DNA of 5,105 nt from Acidimicrobiaceae bacterium (GTDB lineage: Bacteria; Actinomycetota; Acidimicrobiia; Acidimicrobiales; Ilumatobacteraceae), in the NCBI GenBank assembly GCA_003154135.1, contig PMCN01000145.1, positions 14,000 through 19,104 on the forward strand. Reading direction: 5' to 3'. The position numbers and the translations under genes were made by a program. Shown piece by piece: positions 1-5,105 of this stretch; the stretch's first letter is position 1; each line of letters starts with the position of its first letter. The notes beneath the pieces were generated by a model. It saw only the letters and a list, made by a program, of their open reading frames with translations. It made no database searches and had not been told where the DNA came from.

Positions 1-7
1 GCACGAC

Positions 8-13
8 TAGCGT
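8..13 (+). promoter_or_regulatory. Putative -10 hexamer (TAGCGT) for a leaderless mRNA
   Basis: TAGCGT matches the actinobacterial sigma-A -10 consensus TANNNT and ends 6 bases before the ATG at 20. That spacing would place transcription start on or next to the start codon, giving a leaderless mRNA. No Shine-Dalgarno-like sequence lies in the six bases between. Any -35 element would lie left of the window edge and cannot be seen. The TAG of this hexamer is also the in-frame stop that limits the downstream gene's start. The call rests mainly on the same arrangement recurring at 425-438 and 2947-2959. Confidence 0.45.
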
Positions 14-19
14 GCGACC

Positions 20-403
20 ATGCCCGCCGACGTGGTGCACCACTTCATCGCCGCCATCGAGCGCCGCGACCTCGACCACGCGCTCACCCACCTCACCGAC
101 GACTGCGAGTACGACAACGTGCCCATGGGCAAGGTGTTCGGTCGGGCCGCGGTGCGCGCCACGCTGGGGCCGTTCATGGCGCCGTTCGAGCGCATCGAGT
201 GGATCGTGCACCACCAGATCGCCAGCGGCAGCCTCGATCACGGTGTGGTGATGAACGAACGCCTCGATCGCTTCGGCAACGGCGACCGCTGGATCGAGCT
301 GCCGGTCGCCGGGCTGTTCGTCGTGCAGCACGGTCAGATCTCGCTGTGGCGCGACTACTTCGATCGCGAGTCGCTGCTCAGCCAGCTCGCGGGCAGCGCC
401 TGA
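20..403 (+). CDS. Limonene-1,2-epoxide hydrolase / SnoaL-like (NTF2 fold) protein
   Basis: This 127-residue protein looks like a single NTF2-like cone-fold domain of the limonene-1,2-epoxide hydrolase (LEH) type. The residues used by Rhodococcus LEH seem to be present in order: the Tyr/Asn pair that positions water (Y31 and N33 in EYDNV), the Arg-x-Asp pair (R81, D83 in ERLDR) and the later Trp-Arg-Asp (W110, R111, D112 in LWRDYFD). Family knowledge says these support one-step epoxide hydrolysis without a covalent intermediate. The natural substrate cannot be read from sequence, and many relatives are annotated only as SnoaL-like or NTF2-like. The start is well fixed: an in-frame TAG at 8-10 leaves ATG 20 as the first available codon. 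No signal peptide or membrane segment is seen, so it is probably cytoplasmic. It ends 25 bases before the exonuclease gene on the same strand, but that gene appears to have its own promoter. Confidence 0.85.
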   Translation: MPADVVHHFIAAIERRDLDHALTHLTDDCEYDNVPMGKVFGRAAVRATLGPFMAPFERIEWIVHHQIASGSLDHGVVMNERLDRFGNGDRWIELPVAGLFVVQHGQISLWRDYFDRESLLSQLAGSA

Positions 404-430
404 ACCCGTGTCACACCCCTGACCTATCGT
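401..430 (+). promoter_or_regulatory. Putative promoter with leaderless start for the exonuclease gene
   Basis: TATCGT at 425-430 fits TANNNT and is followed after 7 bases by the in-frame GTG at 438. A weak -35-like TGAACC (401-406, three of six matches to TTGACA) lies 18 bases upstream and overlaps the stop codon of the preceding gene. If this hexamer is the -10, the GTG at 429 lies inside it and cannot be the start, so translation would begin at 438 on a leaderless mRNA. No Shine-Dalgarno-like sequence is seen before either GTG. Confidence 0.4.
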
Positions 431-1016
431 GAGCGACGTGCCCAGTCCTGTGAGTGCCGAGCGGTTCGCCGTGGTCGACGTCGAGACGTCGGGCCTGTCG
501 CTCGATCGGCATCGCGTGCTGCAGGTCGGTGTGGTGGTCGTCGACGGCGACGGCGAGGTGCTCGATCGGTGGAGCAGCCTGCTCGCCCCGCGGTCGCGGT
601 GGCTCTTCCGCGTCGGCCCCACCTCGTTGCACGGCATCCACCGCCGCCAGCTCCGTTCGGCGCCACCCGGCCGCGAGGTGCTCATCCAGCTCGCGCAACG
701 CCTCCAGGGCAGCCGGTTCGTCGCGCACAACGCGCCGTTCGACATCGGGTTCCTGCGCAAGGCGGCCACCGAGTACGGCGTCGTGCTGCCCATCAACGAA
801 CCGATGTGCACGCTGCGCATGTCGCGTGCGCTCGACCCGCAGCGTGAGCAGTCACATCGCCTGGCCGATGTGTGCGCCCGCTACCAGGTCTCGCTCGTGC
901 GCCCGCACGACGCGCTCGCCGACGCCGATGCCACCGCCGCCGTGCTCCCCCACCTGCTGCGGGCCTACGGCATCACCACGGTCGATCAGCTGTCGACGTT
1001 GCCGTCGGCCTCGTAG
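429..1016 (+). CDS. DEDDh-family 3'-5' exonuclease (DnaQ / DNA polymerase III epsilon-like)
   Basis: This 195-residue protein is a stand-alone exonuclease domain of the RNase T/DnaQ superfamily. All three exonuclease motifs are visible: ExoI VDVETSG with D17 and E19, ExoII VAHNAPFDIGFL with D105, and ExoIII in DEDDh form (HDALADA) with H160 and D165. These residues bind two metal ions for 3'-5' hydrolysis of DNA or RNA. TSLHGI (65-70) resembles the TxxHGI segment common in polymerase-associated epsilon domains. There is no UvrC-like, BRCT or helicase extension, so the role (proofreading subunit, repair or RNA processing) is open and I give no gene name. The longest start is GTG 429. GTG 438, three codons later, may be the true start because 425-430 looks like a -10 element, giving 192 residues with all motifs intact. 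The 3' end overlaps the opposing pafC-like gene by 31 bases. Confidence 0.9.
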   Translation: MSDVPSPVSAERFAVVDVETSGLSLDRHRVLQVGVVVVDGDGEVLDRWSSLLAPRSRWLFRVGPTSLHGIHRRQLRSAPPGREVLIQLAQRLQGSRFVAHNAPFDIGFLRKAATEYGVVLPINEPMCTLRMSRALDPQREQSHRLADVCARYQVSLVRPHDALADADATAAVLPHLLRAYGITTVDQLSTLPSAS

Positions 1017-1939
1017 GCCACCAGCAGCTCGGCGGCCGTGCGGGGGCCGAGGTCGACCCACTCGGGTGGCGCCAGCACCGACGCCGCCGGTCCGAGGCGC
1101 AGCAGCAGCTCGGCCAGCCACCGCTCGTCGGTGACGCTCACCTCCACCAGCCACCCGTCGCCGTCGGCGTCGACCGACCGCGTCGGGAAGCGCTCGACCA
1201 GCCATCTCCCCGTAGCCGGCACGCGTAGGCGAGCCACCGGCAGGTCGGCGTCGGCGAACCAGTCGTCGCCGCTCGGGGCGGCCACGGCCCGTGACTCGTC
1301 GACGATGCCCGTGCGCTCACACGACTCGATGCGGTCGAGCCTGAACGTGCGCTCCTCGCCGCTGCGGTGGTCGTCGGCGATCACGTACCAGTGCCCGCGG
1401 TCGGCGAACACTCGACGCGGGGTGATCTCGCGTTCGCTGGCTTCGTCGGAGCTCGCCGAGCGGTACGACACGCGCACCCGGGCCGAGTCGTCGGCCGCCG
1501 CCGCGACCGCCGCGGCCAGCACGGGTGCGCCACCGTCGACGACCAGGGCGTCGTCGCCCAGCGCCTGTGCCAGCTTGTGCAGCGCGCGAGCCAGGGCGCC
1601 CTGCGGGTCGGCACCCGGCATCTGCATGGCCACACGGGCGGCCGCGAGCAGCGCAAAACCCTCCGGTGCAGTGAGCCGAAGCGCCTTGGTGAACACGCGA
1701 GGCACCCCGGTGAACACCATGCCGTCGTCGATGAAGACGTCGATCATCTCGTCGACGAACGGCGGCAGGCCGCACATCGCCACCAGCTCGAGCTCCTTCA
1801 CCAGCTCGGCCTCGGTGAGCTGGAAATGCGCGGCCATTTCGGCAACCGGCACCTCACCGCGCTCCATCAGCCAGGGCAGCATCACCAGCAGGCGGCGCAA
1901 CCGGTCGATGGTGGGGCGCGGGCCGCGACGGGCGCTCAT
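986..1939 (-). CDS. pafC: WYL-domain transcriptional regulator, PafC-like
   Basis: This 317-residue protein starts at ATG 1939, preceded by a Shine-Dalgarno-like GGTGGG (1946-1951) six bases upstream. The architecture follows PafC: a winged helix-turn-helix-like N terminus (about 9-60), the MCGLP segment at 55-59 typical of PafC, a linker with ALRLTAPE (86-93), a WYL domain (about 153-206) and a C-terminal extension (about 235-310). In the WYL domain the name motif reads HWYVIADD (183-190), followed by ERTFRLDRI (196-204), whose basic residues are of the kind used by WYL domains to bind ligand. In mycobacteria PafB and PafC act together as an activator of LexA-independent DNA-damage genes, with single-stranded DNA proposed as the WYL ligand; that function is inferred here. 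It overlaps the upstream pafB-like gene by four bases (ATGA), implying translational coupling, and meets the exonuclease gene tail-to-tail. A longer reading upstream of 1939 would run into pafB and is unlikely. Confidence 0.87.
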   Translation of the reverse strand: MSARRGPRPTIDRLRRLLVMLPWLMERGEVPVAEMAAHFQLTEAELVKELELVAMCGLPPFVDEMIDVFIDDGMVFTGVPRVFTKALRLTAPEGFALLAAARVAMQMPGADPQGALARALHKLAQALGDDALVVDGGAPVLAAAVAAAADDSARVRVSYRSASSDEASEREITPRRVFADRGHWYVIADDHRSGEERTFRLDRIESCERTGIVDESRAVAAPSGDDWFADADLPVARLRVPATGRWLVERFPTRSVDADGDGWLVEVSVTDERWLAELLLRLGPAASVLAPPEWVDLGPRTAAELLVAYEADGNVDS

Positions 1940-2859
1940 CGCGAACCCACCATGGCGCGCAGCCACGTCACGACCGCCTCGGCCACCTCGGGTGGGCCGA
2001 CCACACGTGCACGGGCTCCCAACCCGAACAGCCACGAGCGGAACGCATCGATGTTGGCGCACGGCACCTCCACGACGACGGACCCGTCGACGTTTCGCTC
2101 ACGCACCGCCGCATCGCCCAGCTCGGCCACGACGACCCCTGCTCGCTGCCCGTGCACCCACACCACGGCACGAGCGGCCACCTCGTCGCCGAGGAGCTTC
2201 GGATCGGTGGGGAACACCGAGCGCACGTCGAACCCTGCAGGGCGCTCGAACGCGGCGGCTGGGCCCATCTCGGGAGCGTCGTCGATGCGGTCGACGCGGT
2301 ACGTGCGGATCTGCTGATGACCGAGGTCGTGACCGATGACGTACCAGAAGCCTTCGCGCAGCAGCAGTGCGTAGGGCTGCAGCGTGCGGGGTGCACCGTG
2401 GTAGCCGAAGGTGACCTCGGCACGAGCAGCGGCGGCTTCGCGCAGCACCGGCAACGCAGCCAGCTCGGGCACGTTGGCCACCACGGTGGACGCGGCCACC
2501 CCGCCGGCACCCAGCTTGAGCAGACCGAAGCGGCCTTCATCGAGGCGCGCGGCCGCCACCGCGACCTGCAGCGCGGCGCGTTCGTCGTCGGCGAGATGCA
2601 GGTCGGCGAGCTCGTACCGGCGACGGTCGATCCGGTACGCAGTACGTCCGGCCTCGCTGCCGCCCAGCACCTCGCTGTCGATGGGCACACCGATCTCGCG
2701 CAGCATCGCCTTGTCGCGCTCGAACGCACCGCGCAGCGCGGCCTCGCCCGGTGGGTACTGCCCGGCGAGCTCGTTGGCGATCGACTCCAGCGTGAGCGGA
2801 GCGCGCGTCTCGAGCAGCAGTGCGACCAGGTTGGTGATGCGTTCCAGCGCGTCCGCCAT
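1936..2859 (-). CDS. pafB: WYL-domain transcriptional regulator, PafB-like
   Basis: This 307-residue protein resembles PafB. The N terminus (ALERITNLVALLLETRAPLT, 4-23) corresponds to the ERLMNLVIALL-type opening of mycobacterial PafB, and FERDKAMLREIGVPI (46-60) is the characteristic segment closing the helix-turn-helix unit, followed by YRIDRRRYEL (75-84). A WYL domain spans about 145-195, with FWYVIGHD (171-178) and RTYRVDRID (185-193). A C-terminal extension follows (about 208-307). It is the first gene of a pafB-pafC pair, and its TGA overlaps the pafC ATG. I chose ATG 2859 because the N-terminal length then fits PafB. GTG 2886, nine codons upstream, has a GGGAG sequence (2892-2896) five bases before it and is a real alternative; TTG 2865 is less likely. 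The expected role is one half of a DNA-damage-responsive activator. No pafA lies immediately upstream, unlike in mycobacteria; a divergent methyltransferase gene is there instead. Confidence 0.86.
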   Translation of the reverse strand: MADALERITNLVALLLETRAPLTLESIANELAGQYPPGEAALRGAFERDKAMLREIGVPIDSEVLGGSEAGRTAYRIDRRRYELADLHLADDERAALQVAVAAARLDEGRFGLLKLGAGGVAASTVVANVPELAALPVLREAAAARAEVTFGYHGAPRTLQPYALLLREGFWYVIGHDLGHQQIRTYRVDRIDDAPEMGPAAAFERPAGFDVRSVFPTDPKLLGDEVAARAVVWVHGQRAGVVVAELGDAAVRERNVDGSVVVEVPCANIDAFRSWLFGLGARARVVGPPEVAEAVVTWLRAMVGSR

Positions 2860-2908
2860 CGTCAACGACCCGAACTGCCCGCACACGTCATCTCCCGAGT
2901 CTGCCGCA

Positions 2909-2926
2909 TCCGCGCACGAACGCGGA
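2909..2926. repeat. 18-bp inverted repeat, possible operator between divergent genes
   Basis: TCCGCG (2909-2914) and CGCGGA (2921-2926) are perfect 6-bp arms separated by six bases (CACGAA). The repeat lies in the 99-bp region between pafB and the methyltransferase gene, and its right arm overlaps the -35-like element of the latter. That position would suit a dimeric regulator controlling one or both genes. It does not match the actinobacterial LexA box, since no GAAC-N4-GTTC is present, and I do not recognise a known family's site. A GC-rich 6-bp palindrome can arise by chance, so confidence is modest. Confidence 0.3.
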
Positions 2927-2952
2927 CACATCGGGCTCCGCTCGCGTACCCT
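2923..2952 (+). promoter_or_regulatory. Putative promoter with leaderless start for the methyltransferase operon
   Basis: CGGACA at 2923-2928 (four of six matches to TTGACA) and TACCCT at 2947-2952 (a TANNNT -10) are separated by 18 bases. The -10 ends six bases before GTG 2959, so the predicted transcription start coincides with the start codon and the mRNA would be leaderless. No Shine-Dalgarno-like sequence precedes the GTG. The small gene starting at 4212 would share this promoter. This is the best formed of three similar arrangements in the window. Confidence 0.55.
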
Positions 2953-2958
2953 CTCCTT

Positions 2959-4215
2959 GTGCCCTCGTTCGCCAAGCTGCCACGGCCCGCCGACACTCGC
3001 CTCGCCGTGCGGATCACGCCCGACGCGCTGCGTCGCGTGCGCGCCGGCCACCCGTGGGTGTACGACCAGTCGGTGCTCAACGTGAGCCACGAGGGTGCCG
3101 CCGGCGACCTCGCGGTCGTGTTCGACGCCGATCGCAAGTTCGCAGCCATCGCCCTCTGGGATCCCACCAGTCCCATCCGCATGAAGGTGCTGCACCACGG
3201 CAAGCCCGCCACCGTCGACCGGGCCTTCTGGGTGAAGCGGGTGTCGGCAGCGCTGGAACGGCGCGCACCGTTGGTCGCCCGCGGCGACACCAACGGCTAT
3301 CGCTGCATCAACGGCGAGAACGACGGCATGCCAGGCCTGGTGCTCGACCGCTTCGACCGCACCTACGTGCTCAAGCTGTACACGCCGGCGTGGGTGCCGC
3401 ACCTCACCGATCTGCTGCCGGTGTTCGACGAGCTGCTGCACCCCGATGCGATGGTGCTGCGACTCGCACGCAGCATGACCCCCGAGATGCTCTTCGGTCT
3501 CGAGGAGGGCGACGCGCTGCTCGGTACCCCGCCCACCGAGCCGGTGATGTTCCAGGAGTGCGGCCTCACCTTCGAGGCCGACGTGGTGCACGGTCAGAAG
3601 ACCGGTCACTTCCTCGACCAGCGCGACAACCGGGCGTTCTTCCGCACGCTCGTGCACGGCGCCCGCGTGCTCGACCTCTTCGCCAGCACCGGCGGCTTCA
3701 CCGTCTACGGCGCGGCGGGCGGCGCCACCGAGGTGCTCGCCGTCGACATCAGCGAGCCCACGCTCGCCGTGGCCACGCGCAACGTGCAGCACAACGCACA
3801 CCTGCGCGAGGTGGCCGCCTGCCGTGTGCGCACCACTGTGGCCGATGCGTTCCGCGAGGTCGATCGGCTCGCGCACAACGGCGTGCGCTTCGACGCCGTG
3901 GTGGTCGACCCGCCCTCGTTCGCGCAACGGCAGTTCGAGACCACCCGTGCGCTCGCGGCGTACGCCAAGCTCACCGAGCTGGCGGTGAAGGTGCTGCGCC
4001 CCGACGGCCTGCTGGTGCAGTGCTCGTGCAGCAGCAGGGTCACCGCCGACGAGTTCTACAGCACGGTGGCACGAGCCGCGGCACGCGCAGGTCGGCCGCT
4101 CGACGAGATCCGCCGCACCGCCCACGGCATCGACCACCCTGTCACCTTCGCCGAGGGCGCCTACCTGAAGGCCGTGTTCGCCCGCGTACCGGCCGCTGGA
4201 CGCGCCGACCCGTGA
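2959..4215 (+). CDS. Class I SAM-dependent rRNA methyltransferase, RlmI family (COG1092 type)
   Basis: This 418-residue protein matches the RlmI layout. An N-terminal PUA-like RNA-binding part (about 17-85) contains AGHPWVYDQSVL (29-40). A middle domain has the GENDGMPGLVLDRF signature (119-132) and GQKTGHFLDQRDNR (212-225). A C-terminal Rossmann-fold methyltransferase domain has SAM motif I VLDLFASTGGFTVYGA (237-252), the acidic AVDIS (261-265), motif IV VVDPPSF (315-321) and a Cys-containing motif VI QCSCSS (354-359). C357 aligns with the SCS cysteine of E. coli RlmI. That enzyme makes 5-methylcytosine at position 1962 of 23S rRNA; the same target is plausible but unproven here. GTG 2959 is chosen because a -10-like TACCCT lies six bases upstream and the protein then begins shortly before the PUA part. 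Its TGA overlaps the GTG of the next gene, implying coupling. Confidence 0.9.
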   Translation: MPSFAKLPRPADTRLAVRITPDALRRVRAGHPWVYDQSVLNVSHEGAAGDLAVVFDADRKFAAIALWDPTSPIRMKVLHHGKPATVDRAFWVKRVSAALERRAPLVARGDTNGYRCINGENDGMPGLVLDRFDRTYVLKLYTPAWVPHLTDLLPVFDELLHPDAMVLRLARSMTPEMLFGLEEGDALLGTPPTEPVMFQECGLTFEADVVHGQKTGHFLDQRDNRAFFRTLVHGARVLDLFASTGGFTVYGAAGGATEVLAVDISEPTLAVATRNVQHNAHLREVAACRVRTTVADAFREVDRLAHNGVRFDAVVVDPPSFAQRQFETTRALAAYAKLTELAVKVLRPDGLLVQCSCSSRVTADEFYSTVARAAARAGRPLDEIRRTAHGIDHPVTFAEGAYLKAVFARVPAAGRADP

Positions 4216-4661
4216 CCTGGGTGCTCGTCGCCATCGCCTCGGCCGCCGCCGCGGTGGCCGTCGTCGTCGGCCTCGATCGGGCCGAGATGCGTGTGGCGGC
4301 GCGGCATCCCGAGGTGCAGGGCGCCCGCCTGCGCGACACGGTGCTGCTCGGCGGCGTGGAGGGGCCGGGGCTGCCGCGGCTCCACGGCAAGGGCGTGCTG
4401 GCAGTGCAGGGCGACAACCTGGTGCTCGTGATGGCGTCACCGCCCCAGCACGTGACGACCATCCCGGTGCACCAGATCACCACCGTCGACCTCACCACCG
4501 CGCTGCGCGTGCGGGGTCACTGGGTGCGCAATCGGCGGCACTGGCTGCGAGTGCGCTGGCAGACCGGAGAAGGTGTGGCCACCATCGGCCTCGTGGTCCC
4601 CGAGCCGGCCCTGTGGGCGCGCGTGCTCAAGCATGCCGCGCAGCGCGATACCAGCGGATGA
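4212..4661 (+). CDS. Small membrane-anchored protein with a PH-like soluble domain, function unknown
   Basis: This 149-residue protein starts at GTG 4212, which overlaps the methyltransferase stop codon as GTGA, so translation is probably coupled. Residues 3-21 form one hydrophobic, Ala/Val-rich segment followed by a charged DRAEMR stretch. This suggests a single membrane anchor with the rest in the cytoplasm. Residues about 55-145 show alternating hydrophobic strands (GVLAVQGDNLVLVM, IPVHQITTVDL, WLRVRWQTGEGVATIGLVV) and end in a short helix (ALWARVLKHAA). That pattern resembles bacterial PH-like or GRAM-like domains, although I recognise no specific family. A Trp/Arg-rich stretch (99-116: W104, W111 and W116 with seven Arg) could contact lipid headgroups, nucleic acid or a partner. 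The operon position beside an rRNA methyltransferase does not define a function. The last 35 bases overlap the opposing pgi gene. Confidence 0.75.
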   Translation: MTWVLVAIASAAAAVAVVVGLDRAEMRVAARHPEVQGARLRDTVLLGGVEGPGLPRLHGKGVLAVQGDNLVLVMASPPQHVTTIPVHQITTVDLTTALRVRGHWVRNRRHWLRVRWQTGEGVATIGLVVPEPALWARVLKHAAQRDTSG

Positions 4662-5105
4662 GCGAGCTCGTGCTGGTGTCGTGCTGCAGATCGGCGGTGC
4701 CGCTGAGCTCGGGAGTGATGCGGTTGGCGAGCGCCTTGCCCAGTTCGACCCCCCACTGATCGAAGCTGTTCACGCCCCACACGGTGCCCTGCACGAACAC
4801 GATGTGCTCGTAGAGCGCGATGAGCTCGCCGAGCACGAGCGGCGTGAGCCGAGGGGCGAGGATGGTGGTGCTGGGCCGGTTGCCGGGGAACACCCGATGT
4901 GCCTGCTGGTGCGCCGGGATGCCTTCGGCCACCACCTCGTCGAGCGTCTTGCCGAAGGCGAGTGCCTCGCCCTGCGCGAACAGGTTGGCCATCAGCAGGT
5001 CGTGCTGCGCGAACAGCGTGTGGTTGGGCTGAGCGAATCCGATGAAGTCGATGGGCACAAGACGGGTTCCCTGGTGGAGCAGCTGGTAGAACGCGTGCTG
5101 GCCGT
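4627..5105 (-). CDS. pgi: Glucose-6-phosphate isomerase, C-terminal part (5' end outside window)
   Basis: The visible 159 codons, one of them partial, encode the C-terminal third of phosphoglucose isomerase, the cytoplasmic enzyme interconverting glucose-6-phosphate and fructose-6-phosphate. The fragment opens with GQHAFYQLLHQGTRLVPIDF (5044-5103), whose His (5095-5097) is the ring-opening catalytic histidine of the family. It continues through EALAFGK, FPGNRPS and LIALYEH. It then contains the second PGI signature, NSFDQWGVELGKALANR, whose Lys (4735-4737) is the conserved active-site lysine. The end, TSSLIRWYR, matches the family's C terminus, so the 3' end is intact and nothing looks broken. 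The gene begins beyond position 5105, so its start and promoter cannot be seen; the GTG at 5058 is internal. The stop codon lies inside the 3' end of the opposing PH-like gene, a 35-base convergent overlap. Confidence 0.96.
   Translation of the reverse strand, partial: GQHAFYQLLHQGTRLVPIDFIGFAQPNHTLFAQHDLLMANLFAQGEALAFGKTLDEVVAEGIPAHQQAHRVFPGNRPSTTILAPRLTPLVLGELIALYEHIVFVQGTVWGVNSFDQWGVELGKALANRITPELSGTADLQHDTSTSSLIRWYRAARHA

Noticed and set aside
981..997. GTCGA-N7-TCGAC inverted repeat at the end of the exonuclease gene, considered as a terminator.
   Set aside because: The stem is only five base pairs, there is no T-rich tract on either strand, and it lies within the coding sequence of two genes.
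1038..2339. A 433-codon plus-strand open frame antisense to pafC and part of pafB.
   Set aside because: Its composition is Ser/Arg/Ala/Thr-rich with no motif, while the opposite strand encodes recognisable WYL-domain proteins.
2916..2932. GAAC at 2918-2922 considered as half of a LexA box near the DNA-damage regulator.
   Set aside because: The second half (GTTC at the right spacing) is absent, so the consensus is not met.
2152..2958. An open frame on the plus strand extending the methyltransferase upstream by 269 codons.
   Set aside because: It is antisense to pafB and lacks resemblance to any domain. The RlmI family starts near the PUA part, and a -10 element lies directly before GTG 2959.
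3054..4211. Upstream extension of the PH-like gene in its own frame through most of the methyltransferase gene.
   Set aside because: The extension is Arg/Gly/Pro/Ala-rich shadow coding. The membrane segment directly after GTG 4212 and the GTGA overlap support the short start.
1936..4440. An 834-codon open frame on the minus strand running across pafB, the intergenic region and the whole methyltransferase gene.
   Set aside because: Only the 1936-2859 part resembles a protein family. The rest is antisense to a well-supported methyltransferase and reads as low-complexity Arg/Gly/His/Ala-rich sequence, as expected from open antisense frames in very GC-rich DNA.
1..5105. Search for CRISPR arrays, insertion-sequence ends, tRNA or rRNA genes, prophage or defence genes.
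   Set aside because: No regularly spaced repeats, transposase motifs or tRNA-like cloverleaf sequence were seen. Nearly every base is assigned to housekeeping-type genes of uniform composition.

Overview
The window is very GC-rich with strong G/C bias at third codon positions. It is densely packed with chromosomal genes that look like those of a high-GC actinobacterium. The best lineage clue is a tandem pair of WYL-domain regulators resembling PafB and PafC, which are characteristic of Actinomycetota. The lack of Shine-Dalgarno sequences and the presence of -10-like hexamers right in front of start codons also fit that phylum. A deep-branching class such as Acidimicrobiia is possible, but this is a guess from gene style and not demonstrated.

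Layout, left to right: a limonene-1,2-epoxide-hydrolase-like protein (+, 20-403); a DEDDh 3'-5' exonuclease of the DnaQ/epsilon type (+, 429-1016); then on the opposite strand pafC-like (986-1939) and pafB-like (1936-2859), translationally coupled by an ATGA overlap and read right to left. A 99-bp divergent intergenic region (2860-2958) holds a likely leaderless promoter and an inverted repeat. To its right are an RlmI-family class I rRNA methyltransferase (+, 2959-4215) and, coupled by a GTGA overlap, a small single-pass membrane protein with a PH-like soluble part (+, 4212-4661). The right edge carries the C-terminal third of glucose-6-phosphate isomerase (-, 4627-5105, cut by the window end).

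The genes form four transcription units that meet tail-to-tail (986-1016 and 4627-4661, both overlapping inside coding sequence) or head-to-head (2860-2958). They do not form one pathway. The pafB-pafC pair is expected to be a DNA-damage-responsive transcriptional activator. Here it sits away from pafA and the proteasome genes on its upstream side, next to an rRNA methyltransferase and tail-to-tail with an exonuclease. I see no mobile element, CRISPR array, tRNA or rRNA, and no clear undescribed system. The most useful observations are the repeated leaderless start pattern, the relocated pafBC pair, the 18-bp inverted repeat in the divergent promoter, and the small membrane PH-like protein coupled to the methyltransferase.
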